Source: Shewanella marinintestina
GTDB lineage: Bacteria > Pseudomonadota > Gammaproteobacteria > Enterobacterales > Shewanellaceae
Direction: 5' to 3'
Length of the DNA stretch: 64,000 nucleotides
NCBI RefSeq assembly: GCF_023283845.1
Contig: NZ_JAKILC010000015.1
Location: 62,001-126,000, forward strand
Made by a program: the position numbers and the translations under genes. The notes beneath the pieces were generated by a model. That model saw nothing but the letters and a program-made list of their open reading frames with translations, did not search any database and was not told the DNA's origin. Of this stretch, positions 9,464 to 18,711 are shown piece after piece (within the stretch, counting starts at the first letter, position 1; every line of letters begins with the position of its first letter).

Positions 9464-9847
9464 ATGGCAGAGAAAATTATCATCGCGACCGCTAAAGCGC
9501 CACAAGCAATTGGCACATACTCTCAAGCAGTAAAAGTAGGTAGCACGGTTTATTTATCAGGCCAGATCCCACTCGTTCCAGAAACAATGCAGATTGTTAG
9601 CGATGAGTTTGAAGCACAAGTAGTGCAGGTATTTGACAACCTTACAGCGGTTTGTGAAGCTGCTGGCGGCTCATTAGGCGATATCGTAAAGCTAAATATC
9701 TTTATGACTGATCTAAGCAACTTCGCTACGGTAAATGAAATTATGGGTCGCTACTTTGAGCAGCCTTATCCAGCTCGTGCTGCCATTGGCGTTAAGCAAC
9801 TGCCAAAAGACTCACTAGTTGAGATGGACGGAGTGATGGAGATTTAA
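9464..9847 (+). CDS. ridA: RidA family enamine/imine deaminase
   Basis: RidA hydrolyses reactive 2-aminoacrylate-type enamines released by PLP enzymes. The 127-residue protein has the family signature [18 protein letters not shown] with the catalytic Arg105 and Glu120. The motif [13 protein letters not shown] is also typical. It lies 39 bases after spoT with an AAGGAC ribosome site, and a strong terminator follows the stop, so it closes the gmk-spoT transcript. Paralogues of this family are common, so orthology to E. coli RidA itself is likely but not proven. Confidence 0.9.
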   Translation: MAEKIIIATAKAPQAIGTYSQAVKVGSTVYLSGQIPLVPETMQIVSDEFEAQVVQVFDNLTAVCEAAGGSLGDIVKLNIFMTDLSNFATVNEIMGRYFEQPYPARAAIGVKQLPKDSLVEMDGVMEI

Positions 9848-9868
9848 TCTCCCATCACTTTATCGATT

Positions 9869-9896
9869 GGGCGCTACGGCGCCCATTTTATTTTTT
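9869..9896 (+). terminator. Rho-independent terminator after ridA
   Basis: A perfect GGGCGC/GCGCCC stem closes on a TACG tetraloop and is followed by a T-rich run. It ends the gmk-rpoZ-spoT-ridA transcript. Confidence 0.9.
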
Positions 9897-9965
9897 AGCG
9901 TTCGCAGGCTAAGGCTTTGCGGCAAAATACAGATCCCAATTAACAGTACAGAATAGAAGCCTATC

Positions 9966-10652
9966 ATGAGTCCTGAACGTTTCGCCCGCATCAATGAGAT
10001 GTTAGATAATCGCCAACCCGATCTCACCGTCTGCTTAGATACCGTGCATAAAGGCAATAACATTGCCGCCGTACTGCGTACTGCCGATGCTGCAGGAATT
10101 CATGAAGTGCATGCTGTTTGGTCTGATCTAGAAATGCGCGTATCGGGCAACACGGCCTCAGGTAGCCAACAATGGGTTAAGACTCGCGTGCATCAGAGTA
10201 TGGCGCAAGCAGTTGAAGAGTTTCGCGCTAAAGACATGCAAATTTTAGCGACCACGTTTTCAGATACGGCCGTCGATTTCAGAGAGATTGATTACACCAA
10301 GCCCACTGTGATAATTATGGGTAACGAGCGCGATGGCGTAAGCCCAGAAGGAATAGCCGCTGCAGACCAGCACATCATTATCCCTATGATAGGCATGGTG
10401 CAGTCGCTAAACGTATCAGTAGCGTCCGCACTGATCATGTATGAAGCTCAGCGTCAACGCACTGAAGCAGGCATGTATGGCACCCGCAAGCTCGATGAAG
10501 CTTATTGCCAAATAAAGCTATTCGAGCAAGGCCACCCGATTTATGCCAAAGCTTGTCGCCGTAAAAAGCTACCTTACCCAGCCGTTGATGAAAGCGGACA
10601 AATTGTTGCCGATGAAGACTGGTGGCAGAAAATGCGCGCCCCTTCAGAGTAG
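9966..10652 (+). CDS. trmH: tRNA (guanosine-18-2'-O)-methyltransferase
   Basis: TrmH (SpoU) methylates the 2'-OH of G18 in tRNA using SAM. The 228-residue SPOUT protein shows motif 1 with Arg38 (NNIAAVLRTADA), motif 2 with Asn120-Glu121 (GNERDGVS) and the knotted motif 3 (IPMIGMVQSLNVSVASAL, 139-156). The N-terminus matches TrmH rather than TrmL/RlmB. In E. coli trmH is followed by recG, whereas here recG starts almost 6 kb further on. A terminator sits about 50 bases downstream. Confidence 0.95.
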   Translation: MSPERFARINEMLDNRQPDLTVCLDTVHKGNNIAAVLRTADAAGIHEVHAVWSDLEMRVSGNTASGSQQWVKTRVHQSMAQAVEEFRAKDMQILATTFSDTAVDFREIDYTKPTVIIMGNERDGVSPEGIAAADQHIIIPMIGMVQSLNVSVASALIMYEAQRQRTEAGMYGTRKLDEAYCQIKLFEQGHPIYAKACRRKKLPYPAVDESGQIVADEDWWQKMRAPSE

Positions 10653-10704
10653 CTTTTTAGCTTTCTTCTAAGTGCCAATCTTTGAATAATCGCAAAGGTA
10701 CATC

Positions 10705-10731
10705 AATACCAGCTTCTGCTGGTATTTTTAT
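10705..10731 (+). terminator. Rho-independent terminator after trmH
   Basis: A 9-bp perfect stem (AATACCAGC with GCTGGTATT) around a TTCT loop is followed by T residues, ending the trmH transcript. Confidence 0.85.
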
Positions 10732-10813
10732 ATTGATACCTCTACAGACCCCTCAAGCTAATTTTTCGGCCTGCGTAAGTCGAATCCAACAAAATTGTAA
10801 CACCCGTTTGAAA

Positions 10814-10835
10814 AAGTTTGTCTTAGATCACATTT
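10814..10835 (+). promoter_or_regulatory. CRP-like site upstream of acyl-CoA ligase gene
   Basis: The right half TAGATCACATTT matches the CRP consensus perfectly and the left half partly (17 of 22 positions overall). It lies 106 bases before the ligase start, a plausible activator position. By-eye motif match only. Confidence 0.45.
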
Positions 10836-10940
10836 TTCGCCATACTCAATATTGCAACATCAGCTTATTAAACGAACGATTAAAACAAATATAAAGCAAT
10901 AAGCTGAATTGGAATCAACAATAATCAATATGGAAATGCG

Positions 10941-12596
10941 ATGGAATCTTCTATGAAAACCCCAATTGAGATGCTTGAACATTGGGTTGAAAAACAAGGC
11001 GATCAAGTTTATCTAAAGCAGCCAATTGATGGTCAGTATAAGACTTTTACTTGGCGCGATGTGCAAACAAAAATGCAGCAGATTGCTGGCGCATTAAGAC
11101 ACCTTGGCCTCAACCCTGGCGACAAAGTTGCTGTTCTTTCTAAAAACTGTGCCGAATGGTTTATTACCGACTTAGCGCTAATGCATGGCGGCTATATTAG
11201 CGTCCCTATCTACCCAACGGCTAACGCTGATACTATTCGCTACACCCTAGAGCACAGTGAAGCCAAAGCCATTTTTATCGGTAAACTCGATTACTGGGCC
11301 GACCAAGAAGCCGGTGTCGGCGGCGATATTTTGCGCCTTGCCATGCCATACGACACCATGCCGTCACAGTATCACTGGGATAAAATGCTCAATATGGGTC
11401 AACCTCTCATTGATGCTCCGCTGCCAACACCAGAGCAGATCATGACCATTATCTACACCTCTGGATCGACTGGTAAGCCAAAAGGTGCAATTCAGAATTT
11501 TGCCAGCTACGCCTGGACCTGTACTGCGGTAGTCCGCGATCTAAAAACGGATGTTGAAGACAGATTACTGTCTTACTTGCCACTAGCACATATTACCGAA
11601 CGTGTGGCGATTCAAGGCTCATCATTCTATTCAGGCAGTAGCGTTGCTTTTGTTGAAAGCTTAGATAGCTTTGTTGCTGACGTGCAGCGCGCCAGACCAA
11701 CAGTATTCTTCTCTGTACCGCGCCTGTGGAGCCTATTCCAGAAAAATATTATCGACAAAATTGGCTACAGCAAGCTTAACTTGCTGCTTAAAGTACCCAT
11801 TGTTAGTGGTATCGTTAAGCGTAAAATCCATCAAGGGCTAGGTTTAGAGCATTGTCATCTACTGGGTTCTGGCTCTGCACCAATCCCGCCATCATTGGTT
11901 GAGTGGTATCACAAGATTGGTTTAAACATCTCAGAAGCCTGGGGCATGACAGAAAACTGCGCTTACTCGATTATTAACCATCCGTTTGATCCTCGTAAAA
12001 TTGGCTCAGTTGGTCGCGCCGTTGAAGGTTGTGAGGCTAAGCAGTCTGACGTAGGTGAATTACTGGTTAAGAGCCCTGGCTTAATGCAAGGCTATTACAA
12101 ACAGGAAGAAGAAAGCGCGAAGTGCTTTGATGCAGAAGGCTTCTTCCATACAGGCGATCTTTGTTCTATTGATGATGAGGGTAATGTAAGCATTACTGGC
12201 CGCGTTAAAGACAACTTTAAAACGGCTAAGGGTAAATATGTTGCTCCAGTGCCAATCGAGCGTAAGCTTGCACAAGATCCCCATGTAGAGATGATCTGTG
12301 TGATTGGCTCAGGTCTGCCGCATCCTATCGCATTAGTACAACTGTCAGAAGGTGCTGCGCTGCAACCTAGAGAAGAAGTGCGAGCTTCTTTAAAAGGGAC
12401 TGTCGATGCGGTGAATCCACATCTTGAGTCACATGAAACTGTCGATGCTATTGTCATTGTCAGTGAGCCTTGGGACGTTGAAAACGACGTATTAACCCCA
12501 ACACTGAAGATTAAACGTCATGTGCTTGAGAAGAAGTTTAGCGAAAAGGTTGATGGTACTCGCGGCGGCAAAGTTTGCTGGGAAGACGAAATTTAA
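10941..12596 (+). CDS. Long-chain acyl-CoA synthetase (AMP-binding, FadD15/FACS type)
   Basis: The 551-residue enzyme should activate fatty acids as acyl-AMP and transfer them to CoA. The adenylation P-loop YTSGSTGKPKG is at 172-182, an SEAWGMTE motif lies near residue 333, and a GRVKDNFKTAKGKYV motif with the C-terminal catalytic-lysine region lies near 420-435. The GGAA five bases before the ATG at 10941 supports this start; an in-frame ATG at 10953 is possible. It is monocistronic between two terminators and has a CRP-like site upstream, fitting control by carbon status. Chain-length preference is not readable. Confidence 0.88.
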   Translation: MESSMKTPIEMLEHWVEKQGDQVYLKQPIDGQYKTFTWRDVQTKMQQIAGALRHLGLNPGDKVAVLSKNCAEWFITDLALMHGGYISVPIYPTANADTIRYTLEHSEAKAIFIGKLDYWADQEAGVGGDILRLAMPYDTMPSQYHWDKMLNMGQPLIDAPLPTPEQIMTIIYTSGSTGKPKGAIQNFASYAWTCTAVVRDLKTDVEDRLLSYLPLAHITERVAIQGSSFYSGSSVAFVESLDSFVADVQRARPTVFFSVPRLWSLFQKNIIDKIGYSKLNLLLKVPIVSGIVKRKIHQGLGLEHCHLLGSGSAPIPPSLVEWYHKIGLNISEAWGMTENCAYSIINHPFDPRKIGSVGRAVEGCEAKQSDVGELLVKSPGLMQGYYKQEEESAKCFDAEGFFHTGDLCSIDDEGNVSITGRVKDNFKTAKGKYVAPVPIERKLAQDPHVEMICVIGSGLPHPIALVQLSEGAALQPREEVRASLKGTVDAVNPHLESHETVDAIVIVSEPWDVENDVLTPTLKIKRHVLEKKFSEKVDGTRGGKVCWEDEI

Positions 12597-12624
12597 GCAT
12601 TAGTTAGCGCTTCCAAACCGTTAT

Positions 12625-12657
12625 AACGGCACACTTCAAAGTGTGCCGTTTTGTTTT
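12625..12657 (+). terminator. Rho-independent terminator after acyl-CoA ligase
   Basis: An 11-bp perfect stem (AACGGCACACT with AGTGTGCCGTT) and loop TCAA are followed by a T-rich tail. Confidence 0.9.
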
Positions 12658-12778
12658 TGTGACAAATAATCAGCAATTAACTAAATTTAATGAGTAACAA
12701 GCAGTTTTTTATTGCGCAATTTTTGAAAGAAACTATTCTTGCCATCCTTTCAAAGAAACCCAAATTATAGAGTCAACC

Positions 12779-13702
12779 ATGTTTATTTTTTTGTCGATAC
12801 TCGGCGGCTTTTTAATTCTTACTGTTGGTGCTGAAGCCTTAGTAAGAGGAGCAAGCCAAATAGCCCTAAGATTAGGGCTTACACCACTTATTATTGGTTT
12901 AACCATTGTTGCCTTTGGTACCAGTGCGCCAGAACTTGCTGTAAGCGTAAAATCTGCGATTGCCGGTAATAGTGGCATCGCTTTAGGTAACGTCATTGGC
13001 TCTAACATTGCCAATATCGGCCTAATTTTAGGTATTACCGCGCTTATCCGTCCGATCAAAATTGAATCGCAAATGGTACGTCGTGACATTCCAATCATGA
13101 TTGCTGCGTCACTACTATTCTGGAGCTTACTACTTGATGGTGGTTTAAGCTTCTGGGACGGCGCAATTTTATTCGCATTACTAGTGGCTTACTTAACTTT
13201 CAGCTATTTCACTGCTGAAAAGCAAACTGACGATGATGTGGAAGACACTAAGCAAAACCCAATGCTATCAGTGCTATTTATCGTTATCGGTATCAGCATG
13301 TTAGTGGGTGGCGGCATTTTATTCGTTGATGGCGCTGTTGCTATGGCGCAGTCATTTGGCATTAGCGAAGTGATTATCGGTTTAACAATTGTTGCTATCG
13401 GCACCAGTATGCCTGAGCTTGTGACTTCTATTGTGGCAGCACTTAAAGGTCAAAGCGACATCGCAATTGGTAACGTTGTTGGCTCAAACCTATTCAATAT
13501 TTTGGGTATTTTAGGTGTGACTGCACTTATTCACCCAATTGTTGGCAGTGAAATTAGCAACCTCGACTGGAGTGCGATGATTGCCTTTGCGGTTATCTTA
13601 CTACCGTTTGCTTACACAGGTCTGCGTATTGGTCGTCGTGAAGCTGCAATACTGGTATTAAGCTATCTAGGCTACATTGGCTACCTAGTGGCTCAAGTTT
13701 AA
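12779..13702 (+). CDS. Calcium/sodium antiporter (CaCA family, YrbG-like)
   Basis: This 307-residue inner-membrane protein exchanges Ca2+ for Na+ or H+. It has the two inverted alpha repeats of the CaCA family: GLTIVAFGTSAPE with GNVIGSNIANI (40-80) and GLTIVAIGTSMPE with GNVVGSNLFNI (201-241), each with the ion-binding Glu/Asn residues. About ten hydrophobic segments are visible, with a short acidic loop (DDDVEDTK) in the middle. The gene is monocistronic with its own terminator. Confidence 0.92.
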   Translation: MFIFLSILGGFLILTVGAEALVRGASQIALRLGLTPLIIGLTIVAFGTSAPELAVSVKSAIAGNSGIALGNVIGSNIANIGLILGITALIRPIKIESQMVRRDIPIMIAASLLFWSLLLDGGLSFWDGAILFALLVAYLTFSYFTAEKQTDDDVEDTKQNPMLSVLFIVIGISMLVGGGILFVDGAVAMAQSFGISEVIIGLTIVAIGTSMPELVTSIVAALKGQSDIAIGNVVGSNLFNILGILGVTALIHPIVGSEISNLDWSAMIAFAVILLPFAYTGLRIGRREAAILVLSYLGYIGYLVAQV

Positions 13703-13733
13703 GCGATAAGCCTTCGGCTTCAAGTTAAATAGA

Positions 13734-13770
13734 AATGGCCTAAAGTGCACTGCACCTTAGGCCATTTTTT
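13734..13770 (+). terminator. Rho-independent terminator after CaCA gene
   Basis: A 10-bp stem (AATGGCCTAA with TTAGGCCATT) enclosing a second short GTGC/GCAC stem is followed by seven T residues. Confidence 0.88.
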
Positions 13771-13812
13771 TGTCCCTAATTCCCATCAGCACAAACTGCC
13801 TCTTTATAAAAA

Positions 13813-13849
13813 GTGACAAATGTCACCCTTAACTGGTGACGTTTGTGTC
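13813..13849. promoter_or_regulatory. Tandem operator-like repeats before the TPR/two-component operon
   Basis: A perfect palindrome GTGACAAATGTCAC at 13813-13826 is followed exactly 23 bases later by a related copy, GTGACGTTTGTGTC (9 of 14 identical). The spacing is about two helical turns. It lies upstream of the TPR, histidine kinase and response regulator genes, so it could bind the DesR-like regulator. The first palindrome also fits the CRP core GTGA-N6-TCAC, an alternative reading. Confidence 0.45.
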
Positions 13850-13941
13850 TGCATTTATCCTTCGCAATCTTCAATACTAGAACCGTACCCAAACATACCA
13901 GCCGCAACAAAAGCGGGTATGACACTCAAATGGAGATTGAT

Positions 13942-14646
13942 ATGAAAACACTATTATTCGTTACATCACTTGGTATCTCATCTGCTTTAGGTAGCCAAAT
14001 TGCTAATGCAGAAAGCATTGAAAATATTGATGCCGCAGCTAACCATATGGACGTAAAAGCTCTGACAGATTACGCCCAACAGGGCAATGACTATAGCCAA
14101 GCTTATGCTAATTATCGTCTAGCAATCAGTGCCAACATCTTAGGCCAACCAAAACTTGCCGTTAGCGCACTAGAAGACGCCAAAGAGACTCTCGAAAGCC
14201 TAACCAGTGCCAGTAGTAATGCAGACAATCTTGCACTGCTATCATCTGTCTACGGCATGCTTATCGCGTTTGATAACACCAAAGCAGCCACTTATGGCCC
14301 TAAAGCTGGGCAAGCGATGGAACAAGCCAAGCAGCTTGATGCTGGCAACCCAAGAGTTGTGCTAGTACAGGCGATTACCGCTTTTAATACCCCCACAATG
14401 TACGGCGGTAGCATGCAGCGCGCAGCAGAGTTAGCCAGCCAAGCTATTGAACTTTATGCCAATCCTTGCGATAACATCTGTTGGGGACATGCAGAGGCTT
14501 ATACTTGGCGCGGCCTAGCAAAGCAAAATCTAGGTGATTTAGAGGGCGCTATCGCTGATTGGAATGCGGCATTAACGGTTGAATCTGACTACGCTTGGGC
14601 ACAGTTTCTTTTACAGCAAAACACTCAACAAAACGCTAAAAGATAA
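13942..14646 (+). CDS. Secreted TPR-repeat protein
   Basis: The protein has a signal peptide (MKTLLFVTSLGISSALGSQIANA, cleavage about residue 22) and helical repeats resembling TPRs, clearest at the C-terminus (TWRGLAKQNLGDLEGAIADW). The start at 13942 is set by GGAG six bases upstream; longer frames lack a signal peptide. It contains 234 residues. It precedes a DesK-like kinase and DesR-like regulator in the same direction with only a hairpin between, so it may be an accessory or a target of that system. Molecular function is unknown. Confidence 0.72.
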   Translation: MKTLLFVTSLGISSALGSQIANAESIENIDAAANHMDVKALTDYAQQGNDYSQAYANYRLAISANILGQPKLAVSALEDAKETLESLTSASSNADNLALLSSVYGMLIAFDNTKAATYGPKAGQAMEQAKQLDAGNPRVVLVQAITAFNTPTMYGGSMQRAAELASQAIELYANPCDNICWGHAEAYTWRGLAKQNLGDLEGAIADWNAALTVESDYAWAQFLLQQNTQQNAKR

Positions 14647-14682
14647 CCGTATATTTGAGTCAAAAGATGACAAATCGTAAAT

Positions 14683-14710
14683 GGAGAGCGCCGCGAACAC
14701 AGCGCTCTCC
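14683..14710 (+). repeat. Intercistronic hairpin between TPR and kinase genes
   Basis: A perfect 9-bp inverted repeat (GGAGAGCGC with GCGCTCTCC, 10-base loop) lies 18 bases before the kinase start. No T-run follows, so it is unlikely to be a full terminator; it may stabilise the upstream transcript or tune expression of the kinase. Confidence 0.6.
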
Positions 14711-14728
14711 AGCTAAAAGGAATTAATT

Positions 14729-15817
14729 ATGGCGCAAGACATACCAAACCGTGCAAGCAAAACAGAAGACAAGTATGCATGGGTCTATTTAATCAATTTA
14801 GTTTTCTACTTTATTCCCTATTTCATTATCGATATGCCACTGTGGAAAATTCTGCTTAGCTTAGCCGCATTAATCCCTTTTGTTTATTGCTACTACTGGG
14901 CTTACCGTAGTACTAGTAGCAGAGCACATCTGCCGATATTAGCGATAATAGCCATTGCTATTGCTGTAACGCCAATAAACACCGGCTCGTTATCCCTGTT
15001 TACTTTTGCCGGATTTTTTATTGGTTTCTTTTACCCGTTACGTAAAGCAGTACTCTGTATCATAGCGCTTATTGCGACCCTATTTTTGCTCAATATAAGT
15101 CTTCACTTCGATCATTACTATTGGGCTATTTATGGCGCAGCGCTGCTCGCAGGTGTCAGTCTTTTTGGAGTCGTGGAGCGTAACCGTATTGAAAATAAAT
15201 GTAAGCAGCAAAAAAGCCAAGATGAAATCCACCAATTAGCGACTATGTTAGAGCGAGAGAGGATCGCCCGCGATCTGCATGACATCATGGGTCATAGCTT
15301 ATCGTCTATTTCACTCAAAGCTGAGCTTGCAGAAAAACTACTTGCAAAAGACGATATTGAACAAGCCAAACTACAACTTGCCGAACTCAATAGCATAGCC
15401 CGCGATAGTCTAAGCCAAATTCGTCAAACCGTATCCGGTTATAAACATAAAGGCCTCGCAGCCAGCGTAACCGGCTTATGCCAAACTTTACGTGATAAAG
15501 GCTTAAGCGTCACGTTAGAGGGCGAAATACCAAGCCTAAGCACTGAACTTGAAACCCATTTAATTCTCAGTTTAACCGAGCTGTGCAATAACATTATTCG
15601 CCATAGCCAAGCTCAAGAATGTAGTTTACGGTTTAGCCAGAATCAACAACAAACTATTATTCAAATCACTGACAATGGCCAACCAGACAGTGTTAACCAA
15701 GGCAATGGATTAAGTGGTATTCGTGAGCGTTTGCAACAGTTTCAAGGTACGCTCACTTGGGACTTAAGCCAGCAATGCCAATTTACCATCACCCTGCCAC
15801 AGCAAGGATTGCAGTAA
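14729..15817 (+). CDS. NarL/DesK-type sensor histidine kinase
   Basis: This 362-residue protein has about five to six N-terminal membrane helices (residues 17-150), a short coiled linker and a HisKA_3 dimerisation domain with the phospho-accepting His184 in ARDLHDIMGH. The HATPase region shows the N box (ELCNNIIRHS) and G boxes (TDNGQPDS, GNGLSGIRERL). It phosphorylates the response regulator encoded two bases downstream. The membrane-embedded input region without a periplasmic domain resembles DesK-like sensors of membrane state, but the signal is not known. Confidence 0.9.
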   Translation: MAQDIPNRASKTEDKYAWVYLINLVFYFIPYFIIDMPLWKILLSLAALIPFVYCYYWAYRSTSSRAHLPILAIIAIAIAVTPINTGSLSLFTFAGFFIGFFYPLRKAVLCIIALIATLFLLNISLHFDHYYWAIYGAALLAGVSLFGVVERNRIENKCKQQKSQDEIHQLATMLERERIARDLHDIMGHSLSSISLKAELAEKLLAKDDIEQAKLQLAELNSIARDSLSQIRQTVSGYKHKGLAASVTGLCQTLRDKGLSVTLEGEIPSLSTELETHLILSLTELCNNIIRHSQAQECSLRFSQNQQQTIIQITDNGQPDSVNQGNGLSGIRERLQQFQGTLTWDLSQQCQFTITLPQQGLQ

Positions 15818-15819
15818 TA

Positions 15820-16416
15820 ATGAAAATACTATTAGCCGAAGATCAAGCCATGGTAAGGGGAGCGTTAAGTGCACTGCTGGGCTTAAGTGGCGAATTTGAT
15901 GTGGTACAAGCTTCCGATGGAGACGCTGCATTATCCTTACTAAAACAACACCAATTTGATCTGTTACTCACAGATATTGAGATGCCAGGTCTCACAGGGC
16001 TAGAACTAGCAACTTGGTGCCAAACCAATAAGCCTGAATTAAAAATCGTCATCATCACTACTTTTGGCCGTGCAGGTTACATTAAGCGTGCAATAGAATC
16101 TGGAGTTGGTGGATTCTTACTAAAAGATGCCCCATCAGATACCTTGATTGCCGCCATCAACCAAGTCATGGCAGGCAAGCGGGTAATCGACCCCGAACTT
16201 GCGATTATGGCGATAGGCGAGCAAGATCCACTGAATGATAAAGAGCGCCGTGCCCTAAGGTTAGCCGCAGAAGGCAAAAGTACAGCAGATATAGCAAGCA
16301 CACTGTTTATTGCCGAAGGCACCGTAAGAAATTATCTTAGTGAGGCCATGAGTAAGTTACATGCCACTAACCGCATTGACGCGGCAAGAATTGCCAAACA
16401 AAAGGGTTGGTTATAA
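15820..16416 (+). CDS. NarL/DesR-type response regulator
   Basis: The 198-residue protein has a receiver domain with phospho-acceptor Asp52 in TDIEMPG and a conserved lysine in LLKDAP, then a LuxR-type helix-turn-helix at about 135-195 (EGKSTADIASTLFIAEGTVRNYLS). I set the start at the ATG at 15820, two bases after the kinase stop, because MKILLAEDQAMVRG is the canonical receiver N-terminus. It is the partner of the upstream kinase; the repeats at 13813-13849 are candidate binding sites. Confidence 0.92.
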   Translation: MKILLAEDQAMVRGALSALLGLSGEFDVVQASDGDAALSLLKQHQFDLLLTDIEMPGLTGLELATWCQTNKPELKIVIITTFGRAGYIKRAIESGVGGFLLKDAPSDTLIAAINQVMAGKRVIDPELAIMAIGEQDPLNDKERRALRLAAEGKSTADIASTLFIAEGTVRNYLSEAMSKLHATNRIDAARIAKQKGWL

Positions 16417-16479
16417 TAAGAAACTATCTAATTTGCGTAAACCAATATCTCTGATAATATATGTATAAATTTACAGTGT

Positions 16480-18570
16480 TTGAGTGCTAACCTTTTGCAA
16501 AGACTCGATCTTGTCCCTATTACAGCTCTCAAAGGCGTCGCTAAAAAGATGGCCGAGAGATTAGCAAAGCTGAGCATAACAACAGTGCAAGACCTGTTGT
16601 TTCATTTGCCGCTGCGCTATGAGGACCGCACTCAAGTCTACCCTATTGCCTCGCTTTACCCTGGCAGTTACGGCACTATCGAAGCCGTTATTCAATCAAG
16701 CCAAATTATTCAAGGTCGCAAGCGCATGCTCACTTGCACCGTGCGCGATGATACCGGCAGCTTAACCCTCAGATTTTTCAACTTTTCAGTTGCTCAGCGT
16801 AACGGCTTAGAGATAGGCATGACTATTCGTGCCTATGGTGAGATCCGTCGCAGTAATCACGGCATTGAAATCATTCACCCTGAATATAAATTGATTGCTG
16901 CGGGCGAAAATCTGCAGTTAAGCGATACACTGACGCCAGTCTATCCAACCACTGAAGGCTTGAAGCAAGCCAGCTGGATAAAGCTCACCGAGCAAGCATT
17001 GGCAATGCTAGGTGATGGCGGCTTACCTGAGCTATTACCGCCTAACCTGCAACCGAACAATTTGGATTTGAAGCAAGCCTTGTACATTTTGCATCGCCCC
17101 AATAATCAAGTATCGCTATTTGATTTAGAGCAAGGCACCCATCCTGCTCAACAGCGATTAATTCAAGAAGAACTACTGGCACATAATCTAAGCATGCTGC
17201 GCCTGCGTCAGCGCAGTAATCGCGACCATGCTGTGAGCATGAATGCCACAGGTCAATTACTTAATCCGTTTCTCGCATCGCTGCCATTTAAACCGACCGG
17301 TGCGCAGCAACGAGTGGTTGCTGATATTGGCCGCGACCTAGAAAAAGCAGAGCCGATGATGCGTCTAGTGCAAGGTGATGTAGGCTCAGGCAAAACCTTA
17401 GTCGCCGCACTTGCAGCCTTGCAAGCCATTGAAAGCGGCTATCAGGTAGCCATGATGGCGCCGACTGAACTATTAGCCGAGCAGCACGCTATTAACTTTG
17501 CCGCGTGGTTTGAACCACTCGGGCTAAAAGTGGGCTGGCTGGCGGGTAAACTAAAAGGTAAAGCCAGAGCGCAATCACTGGCTGATATTGAGTCCGGTGA
17601 TGCACATATTGTGATTGGTACCCATGCTATATTTCAAGAGCAGGTGGTATTCAATAAGCTGGCTTTAATCATTATCGATGAGCAGCACAGATTTGGCGTA
17701 CATCAGCGCTTAGGACTGCGTGAAAAAGGCATCAACCAAGGCTTTCATCCACATCAATTGATTATGACAGCTACGCCAATCCCAAGAACGCTGGCGATGA
17801 CTGCCTATGCTGATTTAGATACCTCGATTATCGATGAGCTGCCGCCGGGAAGAACGCCAGTTACAACCGTCGCTATTGCCGATCAACGTCGTAACGATGT
17901 GATTGAGCGCGTTAGACAAGCAGCAATTAACGATAAACGCCAGACCTACTGGGTATGTACCTTAATTGAAGAGTCTGAAGTACTCGAATGCCAAGCAGCG
18001 GAAGATACTGCAGAAGAGCTAAAGCGTGCGCTACCTGAGCTAAAAATTGGCTTAGTTCATGGGCGAATGAAACCTGCTGAAAAACAACAGATCATGGCTG
18101 ACTTTAAAGCAGGCGAACTCAACCTATTGGTTGCCACTACTGTAATTGAAGTCGGTGTGGATGTACCTAACGCCAGCTTAATGATTATCGAAAACCCTGA
18201 ACGTTTAGGCTTAGCGCAACTGCATCAGTTACGCGGACGTGTTGGCCGTGGCGCGGTAGCAAGCCACTGTGTATTGCTCTACAAGGCACCACTATCAGCA
18301 ACGGCAACCAAGCGTCTTGGCGTATTAAGACAAAGCAATGATGGCTTTGTGATTGCCCAACAAGATCTAGAGATCCGCGGACCAGGTGAAGTGCTTGGCA
18401 CCAAACAAACTGGTATTGCCGATATGAAGATAGCCGACTTAATGCGCGATCAAGCACTTATTCCTCATGTACAAAAACTTGCAGCCCATGTTATGCAGCA
18501 AGCGCCTGAATGTGCCGACGCTATTATTGAGCGTTGGCTAGGCGATCGTGAGCAGTTTGTACAAGCGTAA
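16480..18570 (+). CDS. recG: ATP-dependent DNA helicase RecG
   Basis: RecG remodels stalled replication forks and Holliday junctions. The 696-residue protein has an N-terminal OB wedge domain (about 50-155), then the helicase core with Walker A GDVGSGKT at 299-306, DEQH at 400-403, motif TATPIPRT, and C-terminal motifs including QLRGRVGRG. I take the TTG at 16480 as start since it gives an N-terminus of normal RecG length, though the ribosome site is weak. In E. coli recG directly follows trmH; here they are separated by five genes. Confidence 0.95.
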   Translation: MSANLLQRLDLVPITALKGVAKKMAERLAKLSITTVQDLLFHLPLRYEDRTQVYPIASLYPGSYGTIEAVIQSSQIIQGRKRMLTCTVRDDTGSLTLRFFNFSVAQRNGLEIGMTIRAYGEIRRSNHGIEIIHPEYKLIAAGENLQLSDTLTPVYPTTEGLKQASWIKLTEQALAMLGDGGLPELLPPNLQPNNLDLKQALYILHRPNNQVSLFDLEQGTHPAQQRLIQEELLAHNLSMLRLRQRSNRDHAVSMNATGQLLNPFLASLPFKPTGAQQRVVADIGRDLEKAEPMMRLVQGDVGSGKTLVAALAALQAIESGYQVAMMAPTELLAEQHAINFAAWFEPLGLKVGWLAGKLKGKARAQSLADIESGDAHIVIGTHAIFQEQVVFNKLALIIIDEQHRFGVHQRLGLREKGINQGFHPHQLIMTATPIPRTLAMTAYADLDTSIIDELPPGRTPVTTVAIADQRRNDVIERVRQAAINDKRQTYWVCTLIEESEVLECQAAEDTAEELKRALPELKIGLVHGRMKPAEKQQIMADFKAGELNLLVATTVIEVGVDVPNASLMIIENPERLGLAQLHQLRGRVGRGAVASHCVLLYKAPLSATATKRLGVLRQSNDGFVIAQQDLEIRGPGEVLGTKQTGIADMKIADLMRDQALIPHVQKLAAHVMQQAPECADAIIERWLGDREQFVQA

Positions 18571-18711
18571 ACCACTGCTTTAGCCTACTGCTGAAATTAA
18601 ATATCCTTAATAGAGCCTTAGCCTATAGACAATCTGTTGGAATTTTGCAGAATGGGTTAGAGCTATAATTTATCATTAGTCGTATCACTGCACGGTAGCA
18701 GAGGAGTTAAA

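Noticed and set aside
10682..10894. 70-codon frame after trmH
   Set aside because: It contains the trmH terminator and a CRP-like site and has no ribosome site; better read as regulatory DNA.
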